The notes under the pieces: model-generated
Databases searched by the model: none
The model's input: only the letters and a program-made list of their open reading frames with translations
Told to the model about the DNA's origin: nothing
NCBI GenBank assembly: GCA_020024285.1
Contig: JAHHTZ010000002.1
Span: forward strand, 283,684 to 347,683
Origin: Oscillospiraceae bacterium
Lineage (GTDB): Bacteria; Bacillota; Clostridia; Oscillospirales; Ruminococcaceae
DNA: 64,000 nt
Reading direction: 5' to 3'
Translations under genes and position numbers: made by a program
In this document: one piece after another, positions 8,416 to 17,476 of the stretch
Position numbering within the stretch: the stretch's first letter is position 1
How the letters are laid out: every line of letters starts with the position of its first letter

Positions 8416-9909
8416 CTACTTGTTCGCAGAGGGAAGCTCTTTCTCGGAAGGCTGCGATATAGGAGAGCCGTGGCGAGAAACGGGCTTTGGTGCACTTGGA
8501 ACCGAGAACGTGAATTCGCAGTATTCCCCTTCTGCACTGCGCACGATCACTTCTCCCTTATGGAGGTTGATGATGGAGCGCACGATGTTCAGTCCAAGAC
8601 CGACCCCGGTTTTGTCCTGACTGCGGGAACGGTCTGTTTTATAAAAGCGTTCAAAAACCTTCGAGATTTCATCCTTTGAAATCCCTTCCCCGGAATTTTT
8701 GATGGATACATAGGTCATTTTGTTTTCGGTGCGGTAAGAAACCTCGATATAGCCTTTGTCGTTGACAAATTTGACAGCATTTTCGAGCAGATTGTAGACA
8801 ACCTGATGAATGAGGTCCTCATCCGCAGAAACCATCACACGATCGACATCCAATCCCCGGATCTCAAGATTTTTTGCATCGATTGCCTGCTCAAAGGTGA
8901 AGATCGTGGAGCATACCACCGAGTTGATGTCAAACGAAGTGGGGGAGAGCTTCATTTCGCCGGATTCCAGGCGCGCAATGTTGAGCATCGAGCGCACAAG
9001 CCGGGAAAGACGCTTTACCTCACTGGAAACAATGGAGAGATAGTGACGCTGCTTTTCGGGAGGAATGGTCCCGTCTATGATGCCGTCCACAAAGCCTCCG
9101 ATGGTGGTCATCGGTGTTTTGAGCTCATGGGATACGTTTGCAATGAAGGAACGGCGAACATTCTCCTGCTGCGCCAAAGACGCTGCCATGTTGTTGAATG
9201 CCATAGAAAGACGTCCGATCTCGTCCATTTCCGTGACCGGAACGCGCACCGTGAAATCTCCGCGGGTAAAGCTCTCCGTTGCAGAAACCATGCAGCGCAG
9301 CGGACGCACCATATTGCTTGTGACAAAGTAGATGACAGAAAAAGCGATGATGATAACGCAGGCGGCGCTGACAAGGAACATCTGAAGGATCTCGATCAGA
9401 AAATTTGTCAGGTTCTGCGCTGAGCTTGATATAAAAACGGCGCCTGCAACGCGTCCATCCCCCAGCACCAGCGGAAACGCGACGGTGTAGTAGGAAGAAG
9501 AATAGATCCCGCCCAGTGTGCTGACACCGGAAAAGTGACCGTCCGATTCCAGTTTTTCCATAATGGAGGAGGGGACGTTGTTTGTGAGATGATTGCAGCT
9601 GCCGCTGTGGGTGCAGACAAGGGTTTTCCCATTCATATTAGTCAGATAGATGTCTGCATCGATTGCCCTCGCGATCGGGGTGTAAAAATCGGACAGGGAG
9701 GACGAGATCCGGTATGTTCCGTCCACGTTGACACAAAGGCGTTCCGTGATTTGCAGAGCATACAGTGCGTTCTGTTCCAGCAGAGCAAAGCGGTCCTGCC
9801 GAAAATAGCGGGAAGCAAATGCCAAGAAGACGATGCCCAAAAAGGTGATGGTCAGCATGATCATGCTGGTACAAACTGTAAAATATTTGCGGAATAAACT
9901 GCGTTGCAT
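8416..9909 (-). CDS. Sensor histidine kinase (HAMP, HisKA, HATPase)
   Basis: About 497 residues. Two transmembrane helices (about 15-35 and 170-198) flank an extracytoplasmic sensor domain that contains two cysteines (VCTHSGSC). A HAMP region (about 200-255) follows, then the HisKA motif SHELKTP with phospho-acceptor His261, the N box (NLLENAVKF), and G boxes (GVGLGLNIV). It should autophosphorylate and pass phosphate to the adjacent response regulator encoded just upstream. ATG at 9907-9909 is preferred; GTG directly before it (9910-9912) is possible. The gap to the regulator stop codon is about 12 nt, so they form one operon. The signal is unknown; proximity to htrA suggests envelope stress (inference). 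Confidence 0.95.
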   Translation of the reverse strand: MQRSLFRKYFTVCTSMIMLTITFLGIVFLAFASRYFRQDRFALLEQNALYALQITERLCVNVDGTYRISSSLSDFYTPIARAIDADIYLTNMNGKTLVCTHSGSCNHLTNNVPSSIMEKLESDGHFSGVSTLGGIYSSSYYTVAFPLVLGDGRVAGAVFISSSAQNLTNFLIEILQMFLVSAACVIIIAFSVIYFVTSNMVRPLRCMVSATESFTRGDFTVRVPVTEMDEIGRLSMAFNNMAASLAQQENVRRSFIANVSHELKTPMTTIGGFVDGIIDGTIPPEKQRHYLSIVSSEVKRLSRLVRSMLNIARLESGEMKLSPTSFDINSVVCSTIFTFEQAIDAKNLEIRGLDVDRVMVSADEDLIHQVVYNLLENAVKFVNDKGYIEVSYRTENKMTYVSIKNSGEGISKDEISKVFERFYKTDRSRSQDKTGVGLGLNIVRSIINLHKGEVIVRSAEGEYCEFTFSVPSAPKPVSRHGSPISQPSEKELPSANK

Positions 9910-9921
9910 CACATCACCAGC

Positions 9922-10614
9922 TTATTCTTTTACTTCAAATTTATATCCAACGCCCCAGACGGTCTTTAAGGACCATTTGTCAGAAACGCCCTCCAGCTTT
10001 TCACGCAGACGCTTTACATGGACATCCACGGTGCGGGAGTCGCCGTAGTATTCAAAGCCCCAAACCTCGTTGAGGAGCTGGTCGCGGGTATAAACGCGGT
10101 TTGGATTGCTTGCAAGATGATACAGCAGCTCCAGTTCCTTTGGCGGGGTATCCACTACCTTGCCGTCTACCTTCAGCTCATATCGTGTCATGTTGACAAC
10201 GAGCTTTTCATAGCTCACCTCTTTGATATCGGATTCAGAAGAGGTTTTTCCGGTGCGGCGCAGCACAGCCTTGATGCGTGCGACGATCTCCTTGGAATCA
10301 AAGGGCTTTACAACATAGTCGTCTGCGCCCAGCTCCAGTCCCAAAACCTTGTCGAAGGTTTCGCCTTTTGCGGTGATCATGATGATGGGGCAGTTCGATT
10401 TTTTGCGGATCTCGCGGCATACCTGCCATCCGTCCAGGCGCGGCATCATAATATCCAAGAGCACGATATCAGGAGCATCGGCATTGAATTTTTCGATTGC
10501 CTCGATCCCGTCGTTGGCGATCGAAAGGGTGTAGCCCTCTTTTTCCAGATAAAGACGGAGCAGCTCCGAGATATTTCGGTCATCATCCGCAATCAGTATT
10601 TTACCCATTGACAT
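9922..10614 (-). CDS. OmpR/PhoB-family response regulator
   Basis: 230 residues. The receiver domain has acidic pocket ADDD (10-12), phospho-acceptor Asp54 (VLLDIMMP) and Lys in KPFDSKE. The C-terminal winged helix (about 130-228) contains SRTVDVHVKRLREKL. It is a DNA-binding partner of the kinase that follows. The start is ATG at 10612-10614 with GGAGG 8 nt upstream. A plausible promoter lies at 10678-10707. The htrA gene downstream of the kinase is a likely target, inferred from order only. Confidence 0.96.
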   Translation of the reverse strand: MSMGKILIADDDRNISELLRLYLEKEGYTLSIANDGIEAIEKFNADAPDIVLLDIMMPRLDGWQVCREIRKKSNCPIIMITAKGETFDKVLGLELGADDYVVKPFDSKEIVARIKAVLRRTGKTSSESDIKEVSYEKLVVNMTRYELKVDGKVVDTPPKELELLYHLASNPNRVYTRDQLLNEVWGFEYYGDSRTVDVHVKRLREKLEGVSDKWSLKTVWGVGYKFEVKE

Positions 10615-10677
10615 AACAAGTTCCTCCTCATATATGTAGATTTTCGATCAGTCAGGTTCATGTTGCTGTTCCATCTT

Positions 10678-10707
10678 AGTATAACACAAAAGAGTGGATA
10701 AAATGAA
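10678..10707 (-). promoter_or_regulatory. Probable promoter of the two-component operon
   Basis: Minus-strand TTCATT (10702-10707), 18-nt spacer, TATACT (10678-10683), about 65 bases upstream of the response-regulator ATG. The remaining intergenic DNA to 10833 shows no gene. Confidence 0.4.
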
Positions 10708-10833
10708 GCTGGGAAAATCTTATTATCAGCCTTAAACAGTGTAAAAAAGACTTTTTACATAAAATTATATCCGATTTCTTCCAAAATGGGTGAAAATTTT
10801 TTGAACAAGCCTGTGTTTTCTCGTGAACAACAC

Positions 10834-10862
10834 TTGCCCTGTACCGCCCAAAACGATATAAT
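10834..10862 (+). promoter_or_regulatory. Promoter of ychF
   Basis: TTGCCC (10834-10839), 17-nt spacer, TATAAT (10857-10862), 66 bases before the ychF ATG. Confidence 0.65.
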
Positions 10863-10928
10863 GAATAATTAGAAGAAAGCGCAGGAGAAATCAGATATTT
10901 CACCGGCAATCAGGAAAGGAAACTGACT

Positions 10929-12023
10929 ATGAAATTAGGAATCGTGGGTCTGCCAAACGTCGGCAAGAGCACCCTTTTTAATGCAATCACAAATGCAGGA
11001 GCACAGTCTGCAAACTACCCCTTCTGCACCATCGAACCAAATATCGGCACCGTAGCTGTCCCGGATAAACGGCTCGATGTTTTGACTGAAATGTATCAGC
11101 CGGAAAAAGTAACTCCGGCTGTGATCGAATTTGTTGACATCGCAGGTCTTGTAAAAGGTGCCTCCAAGGGCGAGGGACTGGGAAACAAATTCCTCTCCAA
11201 TATCCGCGAGGTGGATGCGATCGTTCATGTTGTACGCTGCTTTGAGGACAACGAGATCATCCATGTGGATGGGGAAATCGGACCGGCAAGAGATATCGAA
11301 ACCATCAATCTCGAATTGATCTTCTCGGATATCGATATTTTGGAGCGCCGCATCGACCGTGCAGCAAAAGCAGCCAAGGGCGATAAAAAATACCTTGCCG
11401 AAGTGGAGCTGCTCAACCGCGTGAAGGCGCATCTCGAAGAAGGAAAATCTGCCCGCAGCATGGAGTTTACCGAGGAAGAAGCGCAGATCATGTCCGATAT
11501 CCCGCTGCTTTCCAATAAGCCGATCATTTATGTGGCAAACATGAGTGAGGACGATTTCCATAATAACATCGAAGGCAACGCATTCTACAAGCAGGTCCTT
11601 GAGATCGCAGCAGCAGAACATTCCGAGGTCGTTCCAATCTGTGCGCGGCTGGAGGAAGAGCTTTCTGACATGTCCAAGGAAGACAAGCTGATGTTTTTAA
11701 GCGACCTTGGCCTGGAGGAATCAGGTCTTGACCGCCTCATCCGTGCAAGCTACCATCTGCTGGGGCTCATCTCCTATCTTACCGCCGGAAAACCGGAGGT
11801 GCGTGCATGGACCATCACAGAGGGGACCAAAGCACCGCAGGCTGCTGGTAAGATCCACAGCGATTTTGAGCGGGGATTTATCCGTGCCGAAGTGGTATCC
11901 TTTGAAGAGCTGGTGGCGTGCGGTTCCATTGCAGCTGCAAAGGAAAAAGGCTTGGTGCGCTCTGAGGGAAAAGAGTATGTGATGAAAGACGGAGACGTGG
12001 TTTTGTTCCGCTTCAATGTATAA
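10929..12023 (+). CDS. ychF: Redox-regulated ATPase / Obg-family GTPase-like protein YchF
   Basis: 364 residues, full length for YchF. A P-loop (GLPNVGKST) lies at residue 7, a Walker B-type segment (DIAGLVKGASKGEGLGN) near 70, and a C-terminal TGS-like domain (TEGTKAPQAAGKIHSDF and ERGFIRAEVV). YchF binds ATP rather than GTP and associates with ribosomes; its role in translation and stress is only partly defined. ATG at 10929 follows AAAGGAAACTGACT. It has its own promoter and a strong terminator, so it is monocistronic. Confidence 0.97.
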   Translation: MKLGIVGLPNVGKSTLFNAITNAGAQSANYPFCTIEPNIGTVAVPDKRLDVLTEMYQPEKVTPAVIEFVDIAGLVKGASKGEGLGNKFLSNIREVDAIVHVVRCFEDNEIIHVDGEIGPARDIETINLELIFSDIDILERRIDRAAKAAKGDKKYLAEVELLNRVKAHLEEGKSARSMEFTEEEAQIMSDIPLLSNKPIIYVANMSEDDFHNNIEGNAFYKQVLEIAAAEHSEVVPICARLEEELSDMSKEDKLMFLSDLGLEESGLDRLIRASYHLLGLISYLTAGKPEVRAWTITEGTKAPQAAGKIHSDFERGFIRAEVVSFEELVACGSIAAAKEKGLVRSEGKEYVMKDGDVVLFRFNV

Positions 12024-12049
12024 TCACCCGAAAACAGAAAAACGATTTC

Positions 12050-12081
12050 AAAAGGTGCCGGAAATTTCCGACACCTTTTTT
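12050..12081 (+). terminator. Intrinsic terminator after ychF
   Basis: Stem AAAAGGTG-CCGGAAATTTCCG-CACCTTTT with a T6 tail. Confidence 0.8.
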
Positions 12082-12206
12082 GCAGGAAAATGAAATAAAA
12101 TATAAAATACAGGACACTAAACAACAAAGGAAGTACGGTAAAAATGAATTTATTGATAAAAAATGATTTCTTTTTTGAGAAAATAATAACAAATTTGTCA
12201 TATGCA

Positions 12207-12235
12207 TTGATTTTGTCGGTTGGGTAGGATATAGT
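12207..12235 (+). promoter_or_regulatory. Promoter of pyk
   Basis: TTGATT (12207-12212), 17-nt spacer, TATAGT (12230-12235), giving an untranslated leader of about 80 nt. Confidence 0.6.
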
Positions 12236-12322
12236 AAGATTGAATCATATCTGCCATTTTTGAGAACCGGTTGGTTCTTTCTGCACCATAACAAAAATTC
12301 ACATAGAACAGGTTGTGATACT

Positions 12323-14068
12323 ATGAGAAAGACGAAAATCATCTGCACATTAGGTCCGGCAAGCTCAACAAAGGAAATCCTCCGCCAGCTGATCGAAGCC
12401 GGCATGGACGTGGCACGCTTCAACTTCTCCCATGGCACACATGAGGAGCATCAGAAGAAGCTCGATATCCTGTATGAGCTTCGGGAGGAAATGAAGATCC
12501 CTCTGGCGACCCTCCTTGATACAAAGGGACCGGAGATCCGCCTTGGAACCTTCCAAAACCATCAGGAAACCCTCTCCGCCGGGGATACCTTCACCCTGAC
12601 GACAAAGCCGATGGAGGGAACAAAAGAAAAAGCAAGCATTTCCTTTGATGGACTGCCGGGCGACGTAAAAGCAGGCGACGGAATCCTCATCGACGACGGC
12701 TTGATCGAGCTGCGCGTAGAATCCGTCAGCGGTCCTGAGATCCGCTGCACCGTCCTCAACGGCGGAACCATCTCCGACCGCAAAGGACTCAATGTGCCGA
12801 ATGTGGCGCTCTCCATGCCATACATCAGCGAGCAGGACCGAAGCGACATCCTGTTTGGCATCAAAGCCGGATTCGACTTTATTGCTGCCTCCTTTGTACG
12901 CAACGCACAGGATGTTCTCCAGCTGAGGGAGCTGCTCAAAGAAAACGGCGGCGATGACATCAAGATCATTGCAAAAATCGAAAACGCACAGGGCGTCAAC
13001 AACATTGACGAAATCATCCGTGTATCAGACGGCATCATGATCGCCCGCGGCGATATGGGCGTTGAAGTACCGTTCGAGATGGTCCCTGTGATTCAGAAGA
13101 AGATCATCAAAAAAGTATACAACAGCGGCAAATATGTTATCACAGCGACACAGATGCTCGACAGTATGATCAAAAATCCCCGTCCGACCCGTGCAGAGGC
13201 GACCGACGTTGCCAATGCCATCTACGACGGAACCAGCGTGATCATGCTTTCCGGCGAAACGGCTGCCGGAAAATATCCGGTGGAATCGGTCCGCACGATG
13301 GTGAAGATCGCACTTCAGACAGAAAACGACATCGACTATCAGGGACGCTATAACCGCCGAAAAGACGAAGCCATCCGCGATGTGACAAATGCGATCTCCC
13401 ATGCGACCTGCACTACAGCCTACGACCTGGAGGCTTCTGCAATCATCACGGTTACCCAGTCGGGTCAAACTGCGAGGATGATCAGCAAGTTCCGCCCGGA
13501 TATGCCGATCATCGGCTGCACCGTCAACGAAAAAGTTTACCGTCAGCTTGGAATGTCCTGGGGCGTTTGCCCGGTTTTGTGCCAGTATCAGGATGATGCA
13601 GACGCACTGTTTTCCCATGCAATCGATCGTTCCATCGAAGAAGGTCTGATCGAGGACGGAAATCTGGTTGTTATCACAGCAGGTGTCCCGCTGGGTATCC
13701 CCGGTACGACCAACATCCTCAAGGTCCAGACAGTGGGCGATGTCATCCTCACCGGAAAGGGTATCGGAGATCAGCACGTCAGAGCCAATGTGTGTGTAGC
13801 GAAGAGCGAATGCGATGCGCGCGAAAATTTCCGCGCCGGCGATATTCTTGTGATCGATCAGACATCCAACGAGCTGCTCGACCTTTTGAAAAAGGCATCC
13901 GGCATCATTGTCAGCAACGCAGACCCTGAGGGCCATGCAGCAACCGTTGGACTGACACTCGATATCCCGGTGCTTGTGGGCGCAGCCAACTGCACCAGCG
14001 TCCTGCGCAGCGGTACTATGATTATTCTCGATGCAGAGAAGGGCATTGTCTGCAATATCGTTGGATAA
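12323..14068 (+). CDS. pyk: Pyruvate kinase with C-terminal PEP-utiliser-like domain
   Basis: 581 residues. It transfers phosphate from PEP to ADP in the last step of glycolysis. MRKTKIICTLGPAS at the N-terminus, the active-site loop ARGDMGVEVP, and TATQMLDSMIKNPRPTRAE are all present. A roughly 100-residue C-terminal extension ending in GTMIILDAEKGIVCNIVG is the PEP-utilising swivelling-like domain common in Firmicute enzymes of about 585 residues. ATG at 12323 matches the family start and follows AGGTTGTGAT; the in-frame extension upstream has no ribosome site. The sortase gene begins 24 nt after the stop and probably shares the transcript. Confidence 0.97.
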   Translation: MRKTKIICTLGPASSTKEILRQLIEAGMDVARFNFSHGTHEEHQKKLDILYELREEMKIPLATLLDTKGPEIRLGTFQNHQETLSAGDTFTLTTKPMEGTKEKASISFDGLPGDVKAGDGILIDDGLIELRVESVSGPEIRCTVLNGGTISDRKGLNVPNVALSMPYISEQDRSDILFGIKAGFDFIAASFVRNAQDVLQLRELLKENGGDDIKIIAKIENAQGVNNIDEIIRVSDGIMIARGDMGVEVPFEMVPVIQKKIIKKVYNSGKYVITATQMLDSMIKNPRPTRAEATDVANAIYDGTSVIMLSGETAAGKYPVESVRTMVKIALQTENDIDYQGRYNRRKDEAIRDVTNAISHATCTTAYDLEASAIITVTQSGQTARMISKFRPDMPIIGCTVNEKVYRQLGMSWGVCPVLCQYQDDADALFSHAIDRSIEEGLIEDGNLVVITAGVPLGIPGTTNILKVQTVGDVILTGKGIGDQHVRANVCVAKSECDARENFRAGDILVIDQTSNELLDLLKKASGIIVSNADPEGHAATVGLTLDIPVLVGAANCTSVLRSGTMIILDAEKGIVCNIVG

Positions 14069-14091
14069 CAAATAAAGGAGAGAAACTTAGC

Positions 14092-14985
14092 ATGAAATTG
14101 AAAAAACAAACTCTGTCCAAGGTGCTGTCTGTAGTACTCACGCTTTCCATGCTGCTGAGCTTTACAGCCTGCGGAGAACGTGAAAATACACAGAAACCCG
14201 ATGAAAATACACAGCAGGAACAGGACAAGGAGCCGGAGAAAAAGCCTGAGGAAGAAAGCAAACCGGATACAGACTCCGAAGCAGAGGTGAAGACTCCGGA
14301 ACTCAAAGGCAAGATCGCAGAAATCAAGGCGAAAAACAACGATGTTGTCGGCTGGCTCCAGATCCCGGATACAGAGGTCAATGCGGCAGTTGTACACACC
14401 ACGAACAACGACTTTTATATGCGCAAGAACGAGCTGAAGGAATACAGCTGGACAGGAAGCTACTTTGCAGACTATGAGTGCAAATTCGGACCAAAGAGAG
14501 ATTCCCTGCTGCGCTCCACCCTCATTTACGGTCACAATGTAAACTACGACGACGGAAAAGACAAGGAAAGATTCAGCCAGCTGTTTAAGTTTGCAGACAT
14601 TGAGTTTGCAAAGGATCACCCATACATTTACTTCTCCTTGCCGGAGGAAGAGCTGGTTTGGGAAATTTTTGCAACCGCTTATACCACGACCGACTTTAAC
14701 TATATTCAGATCCTCAAAGACCGCAAGGCAAATCCAACAGAGCAGATCACTGAAGCACAGATGATGAACATTGTCAACGGTATGAGAGATCGCTCAGAAT
14801 ACGATTACCACGATGTAGAAGTAAGCGGAAGCGACAAGATCCTGATCCTTTCCACCTGCTCCTATAAATACGGACGCCGCAACGATGTGCGCTTTGTAAT
14901 CATGGCAAAACTGCTCCCAGCGGATGCAAAACTTCATGCGAAAGCAAATATCACAGCAAATGCAGATAAAAAAGCAGTGGCATAA
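14092..14985 (+). CDS. Class B-type sortase with lipoprotein signal
   Basis: 297 residues. The signal peptide ends in a lipobox-like LSFTAC with Cys27 as predicted lipidation site, followed by an acidic Lys/Glu/Pro-rich linker (28-75). The catalytic domain carries His148 (IYGHNV), Cys256 (LSTCSYKY) and Arg267 (DVRFVIMAK), the sortase triad; the N-terminal part of the fold (NNDVVGWLQIPDT, AAVVHTTNNDFYM) is class B. It should join surface proteins to cell-wall peptidoglycan on the outer membrane face. It follows pyk with AAAGGAGAGAAACTTAGC before the ATG. Its substrate is not encoded nearby. A lipid anchor instead of the usual transmembrane anchor is the unusual feature. Confidence 0.93.
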   Translation: MKLKKQTLSKVLSVVLTLSMLLSFTACGERENTQKPDENTQQEQDKEPEKKPEEESKPDTDSEAEVKTPELKGKIAEIKAKNNDVVGWLQIPDTEVNAAVVHTTNNDFYMRKNELKEYSWTGSYFADYECKFGPKRDSLLRSTLIYGHNVNYDDGKDKERFSQLFKFADIEFAKDHPYIYFSLPEEELVWEIFATAYTTTDFNYIQILKDRKANPTEQITEAQMMNIVNGMRDRSEYDYHDVEVSGSDKILILSTCSYKYGRRNDVRFVIMAKLLPADAKLHAKANITANADKKAVA

Positions 14986-14988
14986 TCA

Positions 14989-15020
14989 AAAATCCTCCAT
15001 CTGTTACGATGGAGGATTTT
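14989..15020. terminator. Bidirectional intrinsic terminator between convergent genes
   Basis: 13-bp stem (AAAATCCTCCATC / GATGGAGGATTTT) with a 6-nt loop and T-rich tails on both strands. It serves the sortase (plus) and, overlapping its last codons, the ABC ATPase (minus). Confidence 0.85.
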
Positions 15021-15636
15021 CTTTTTTGAGAGGAAGTGCCTGCTCTGACTGAAGATGCAAAGGGCTGCCTTCCAACGTAAGGAGTGTTTGACAGAGATCC
15101 TCTGCTTCTTCCCTGCGGTGTGTGACCAGAAGGAGCAGATGGTTTTTTGTTTCTTCCCGAATGAGCTGCATCACTTGCTGATAGGAGGCTTCATCGAGTC
15201 CCTGGAAGGGTTCATCCATAAGGAAGATGTCGCCGCCGAATGCCAAGGTGCGGGCGATTGCCAGACGTCGATTCATCCCACCGCTGCATTGCAGCGGTGT
15301 TTTTTCGGCATCCTGCAGCAGCCCGATGCGGGAGAGCCACAGACGCGCCTCGTCCCTGCGCTCCTTTGGCAGCACAAGGCGCAGGTTGTCCTCAATGCTC
15401 AGATGGGAGATGAGTCGGTTTTCCTGAAAAAGCATCGCGATCCGCTTGCCGCGGATGCCGGTGATCGTGCCGGAATCTACAGCCTGCAAGCCGCACAAAA
15501 TCCGAAGGAGCGTCGTCTTTCCGCTGCCGGAAGGAGCAAACAGGCATACGGCACCCTGTTCGGGAAGGGTGAGCGAAAAATCCCGCAGAAGCTCTCTCCC
15601 GTCAAAGGAAAGGCAGATATTTTGCAATTCTATCAT
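15004..15636 (-). CDS. ABC transporter ATP-binding protein, NitT/TauT (SsuB/TauB) type
   Basis: 210 residues. Walker A (APSGSGKTTLL) lies near residue 38, the Q loop in AMLFQENRL, the signature as CSGGMNRRLAIARTL, Walker B (FLMDEPFQGLD) near 155, and the H loop in LLVTHRREEAE. It powers the adjacent permease. ATG at 15634-15636 overlaps the permease stop codon by 4 nt, a typical coupled start; a longer in-frame extension would lie inside the permease gene. It is short for the family because it lacks the usual C-terminal extension. The substrate is probably a small organic anion or sulfonate-like compound, but specificity cannot be read from sequence. Confidence 0.93.
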   Translation of the reverse strand: MIELQNICLSFDGRELLRDFSLTLPEQGAVCLFAPSGSGKTTLLRILCGLQAVDSGTITGIRGKRIAMLFQENRLISHLSIEDNLRLVLPKERRDEARLWLSRIGLLQDAEKTPLQCSGGMNRRLAIARTLAFGGDIFLMDEPFQGLDEASYQQVMQLIREETKNHLLLLVTHRREEAEDLCQTLLTLEGSPLHLQSEQALPLKKENPPS

Positions 15637-16415
15637 AAAAGCTCCTTTCCCGATCGAAGCACCCGATGCTCGATCAGCGCCATCAGTTTCAAAAACAGCC
15701 GCTCCAACAGCATGGAAAGCAAAATGACAACGACTGTCCACGCAAAGAGATCAGGGATTTCGATGTAGATTTTGGATTCATAGATATGACGTCCGATGGC
15801 GTGTTTCGGGAGCCCGATCACTTCGGCAGCAATTCCCGATTTCCACGCAAACCCCAATCCATTGATGCAGGCGGAGAGAAAAAACGGAAGGATTGCCGGA
15901 AGGTAGAGAAAGCGCAGCTTTTTGAGAAACGAAAAACGATAGACCTCTGCCATTTCAAGCAGGAGAGGGTCAACACTTTCGATCCCCTTGCAGATATTTT
16001 CATAGATCATAGGCAATACCATCAGGAAGGAGATGAACACAGACAGGTTGTTCGATTTGATCCACACAAGCGCCAGAATGATGAACGAAGCCACCGGCGT
16101 TGCCCGTATAACGGCAACCGGAGGACGCAGAAAGTCGCGAAGCAGCGGGAACGCACAGGCAAACCATGCCAGCAGACAGCCTGCAGCCAACGAACAGAAA
16201 AAACCGATCAAAATCCGTCCAAGGGAAGAGAAGATCGTGATCCAAAACTCCTCTGTCTGAGCAAGTGACACAAGGCGCGTCATCACCTCAGCGGGAGAGG
16301 CGAGGAGCAGGGGCGTGTCGATTGCCCAATATGAAAGCTGCCACAGCATGATCCATGCTGTGGCAAAAAGAAAGGGTATGATTTTACGTTTAGCGGGTGT
16401 AGTAGAATGCTTCAT
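15633..16415 (-). CDS. ABC transporter permease, NitT/TauT (SsuC/TauC) type
   Basis: 260 residues with six or so transmembrane segments and the EAA-like cytoplasmic loop (EMAEVYRFSFLKKLRFLYLP, about 155-175) that contacts the ATPase. BPD_transp_1 fold. ATG at 16413-16415 has GGAGG about 10 nt upstream and overlaps the end of the binding-protein gene by 26 nt, indicating translational coupling. It forms the membrane channel of the operon's importer. Confidence 0.92.
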   Translation of the reverse strand: MKHSTTPAKRKIIPFLFATAWIMLWQLSYWAIDTPLLLASPAEVMTRLVSLAQTEEFWITIFSSLGRILIGFFCSLAAGCLLAWFACAFPLLRDFLRPPVAVIRATPVASFIILALVWIKSNNLSVFISFLMVLPMIYENICKGIESVDPLLLEMAEVYRFSFLKKLRFLYLPAILPFFLSACINGLGFAWKSGIAAEVIGLPKHAIGRHIYESKIYIEIPDLFAWTVVVILLSMLLERLFLKLMALIEHRVLRSGKELL

Positions 16416-17472
16416 CCGGCAAAGCTCCTCCAACGGATTTCGGGTTTGCATCAAAGAGTACCTGCAGGAATCCGGAAGTGATTTCCTTCATTTTTTCCCC
16501 GTCAATAAAGACGATGTTGCACTCCGGAATCGCCTTTTGTACAACCGGTGCTTTCATAATGTCAAATTGCTCTGCAAGGGCGCCGGCGTGTTCGAGGTTT
16601 TCCGGTTTTACAACGGTTTCAGCAGAAACCTTGTATTCATCAAGGAATGCATTGAGAGCATCCTTGTTCTGTTCTGCAAATTCCTTGCGGACAATGATTG
16701 CGCCCATAGCAAGCTCACTTGCGCCATCTACGGCTTTATTCCATTCCTCAGTTATATCGAGTGCAACGCGGATATCCTGATTCTGCATCAAAACAGAGGT
16801 CACAAACGGCTGTGGAAGCAGAGCGATGGATGCTTCTCCCGAAGCCATCAGCGGCGGGATTTCAGAATGCTCTGTTTTGTAGACAACGGTCACATCGGTT
16901 CCTGGAACGAGGTTGTTTTTCTCAAGGATCATATTTAAGGCATATTCCGGAGTAGAGCCCTGACCGGTTGCGTAGATGGTTTTGCCGCGCAGGTCTTCTA
17001 CAGACTGGATGGTATCGCCTTTTTCGAGAACATACAGAACACCGAGGGTGTTGAGGGCAGCCAGCTGCACCTTGCCCTGTGTTTTGTTATAAAGCACGGA
17101 AGCGAGGTTCGTTGGTACCGCAGCAACATCCGCTTCGCCGGTGCTGATTTTACCTACGATTTCATCCGGGGCACCGACAAGGGTAAATTCATACTGATTC
17201 TGAGCACTGCCGTTCTCGTTTTTCTCCATCAGATCCAGCATCCCGAATGCAGTAGGACCTTTGAGAGCTGCAACCTTGATGACGGGTTTTTCTTCCGGAG
17301 TTTTGCTTGGTTCCTCAGGCTTTTGAGCCGGTTCTTCCACCTTCTGCACGGATTCTTCCTGAGCGGGAGGGGTGTTTTCTTTTGACGAATTATCCTGGGA
17401 TGGACCGCAAGCTGTGAAAGAAAAGGTCAGCACAGCTGCTGTTAACAAAGACAGAAAACGATTCCATTTCAT
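16390..17472 (-). CDS. ABC transporter substrate-binding lipoprotein (NMT1/SsuA-like)
   Basis: 360 residues. A lipoprotein signal ends in FSFTAC (Cys22), then a Pro/Glu-rich linker, then a periplasmic-binding fold with EIVGKISTGEADVAAVPTN-like and PPLMASGEASIALLPQPF segments, the pattern of nitrate/sulfonate/taurine-type binding proteins. It is anchored outside the membrane and delivers substrate to the permease. It is the first ABC gene after the Crp-like regulator, whose stop lies only 4 nt upstream of its ATG. The substrate is unknown. Confidence 0.9.
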   Translation of the reverse strand: MKWNRFLSLLTAAVLTFSFTACGPSQDNSSKENTPPAQEESVQKVEEPAQKPEEPSKTPEEKPVIKVAALKGPTAFGMLDLMEKNENGSAQNQYEFTLVGAPDEIVGKISTGEADVAAVPTNLASVLYNKTQGKVQLAALNTLGVLYVLEKGDTIQSVEDLRGKTIYATGQGSTPEYALNMILEKNNLVPGTDVTVVYKTEHSEIPPLMASGEASIALLPQPFVTSVLMQNQDIRVALDITEEWNKAVDGASELAMGAIIVRKEFAEQNKDALNAFLDEYKVSAETVVKPENLEHAGALAEQFDIMKAPVVQKAIPECNIVFIDGEKMKEITSGFLQVLFDANPKSVGGALPDEAFYYTR

Positions 17473-17476
17473 AAAA

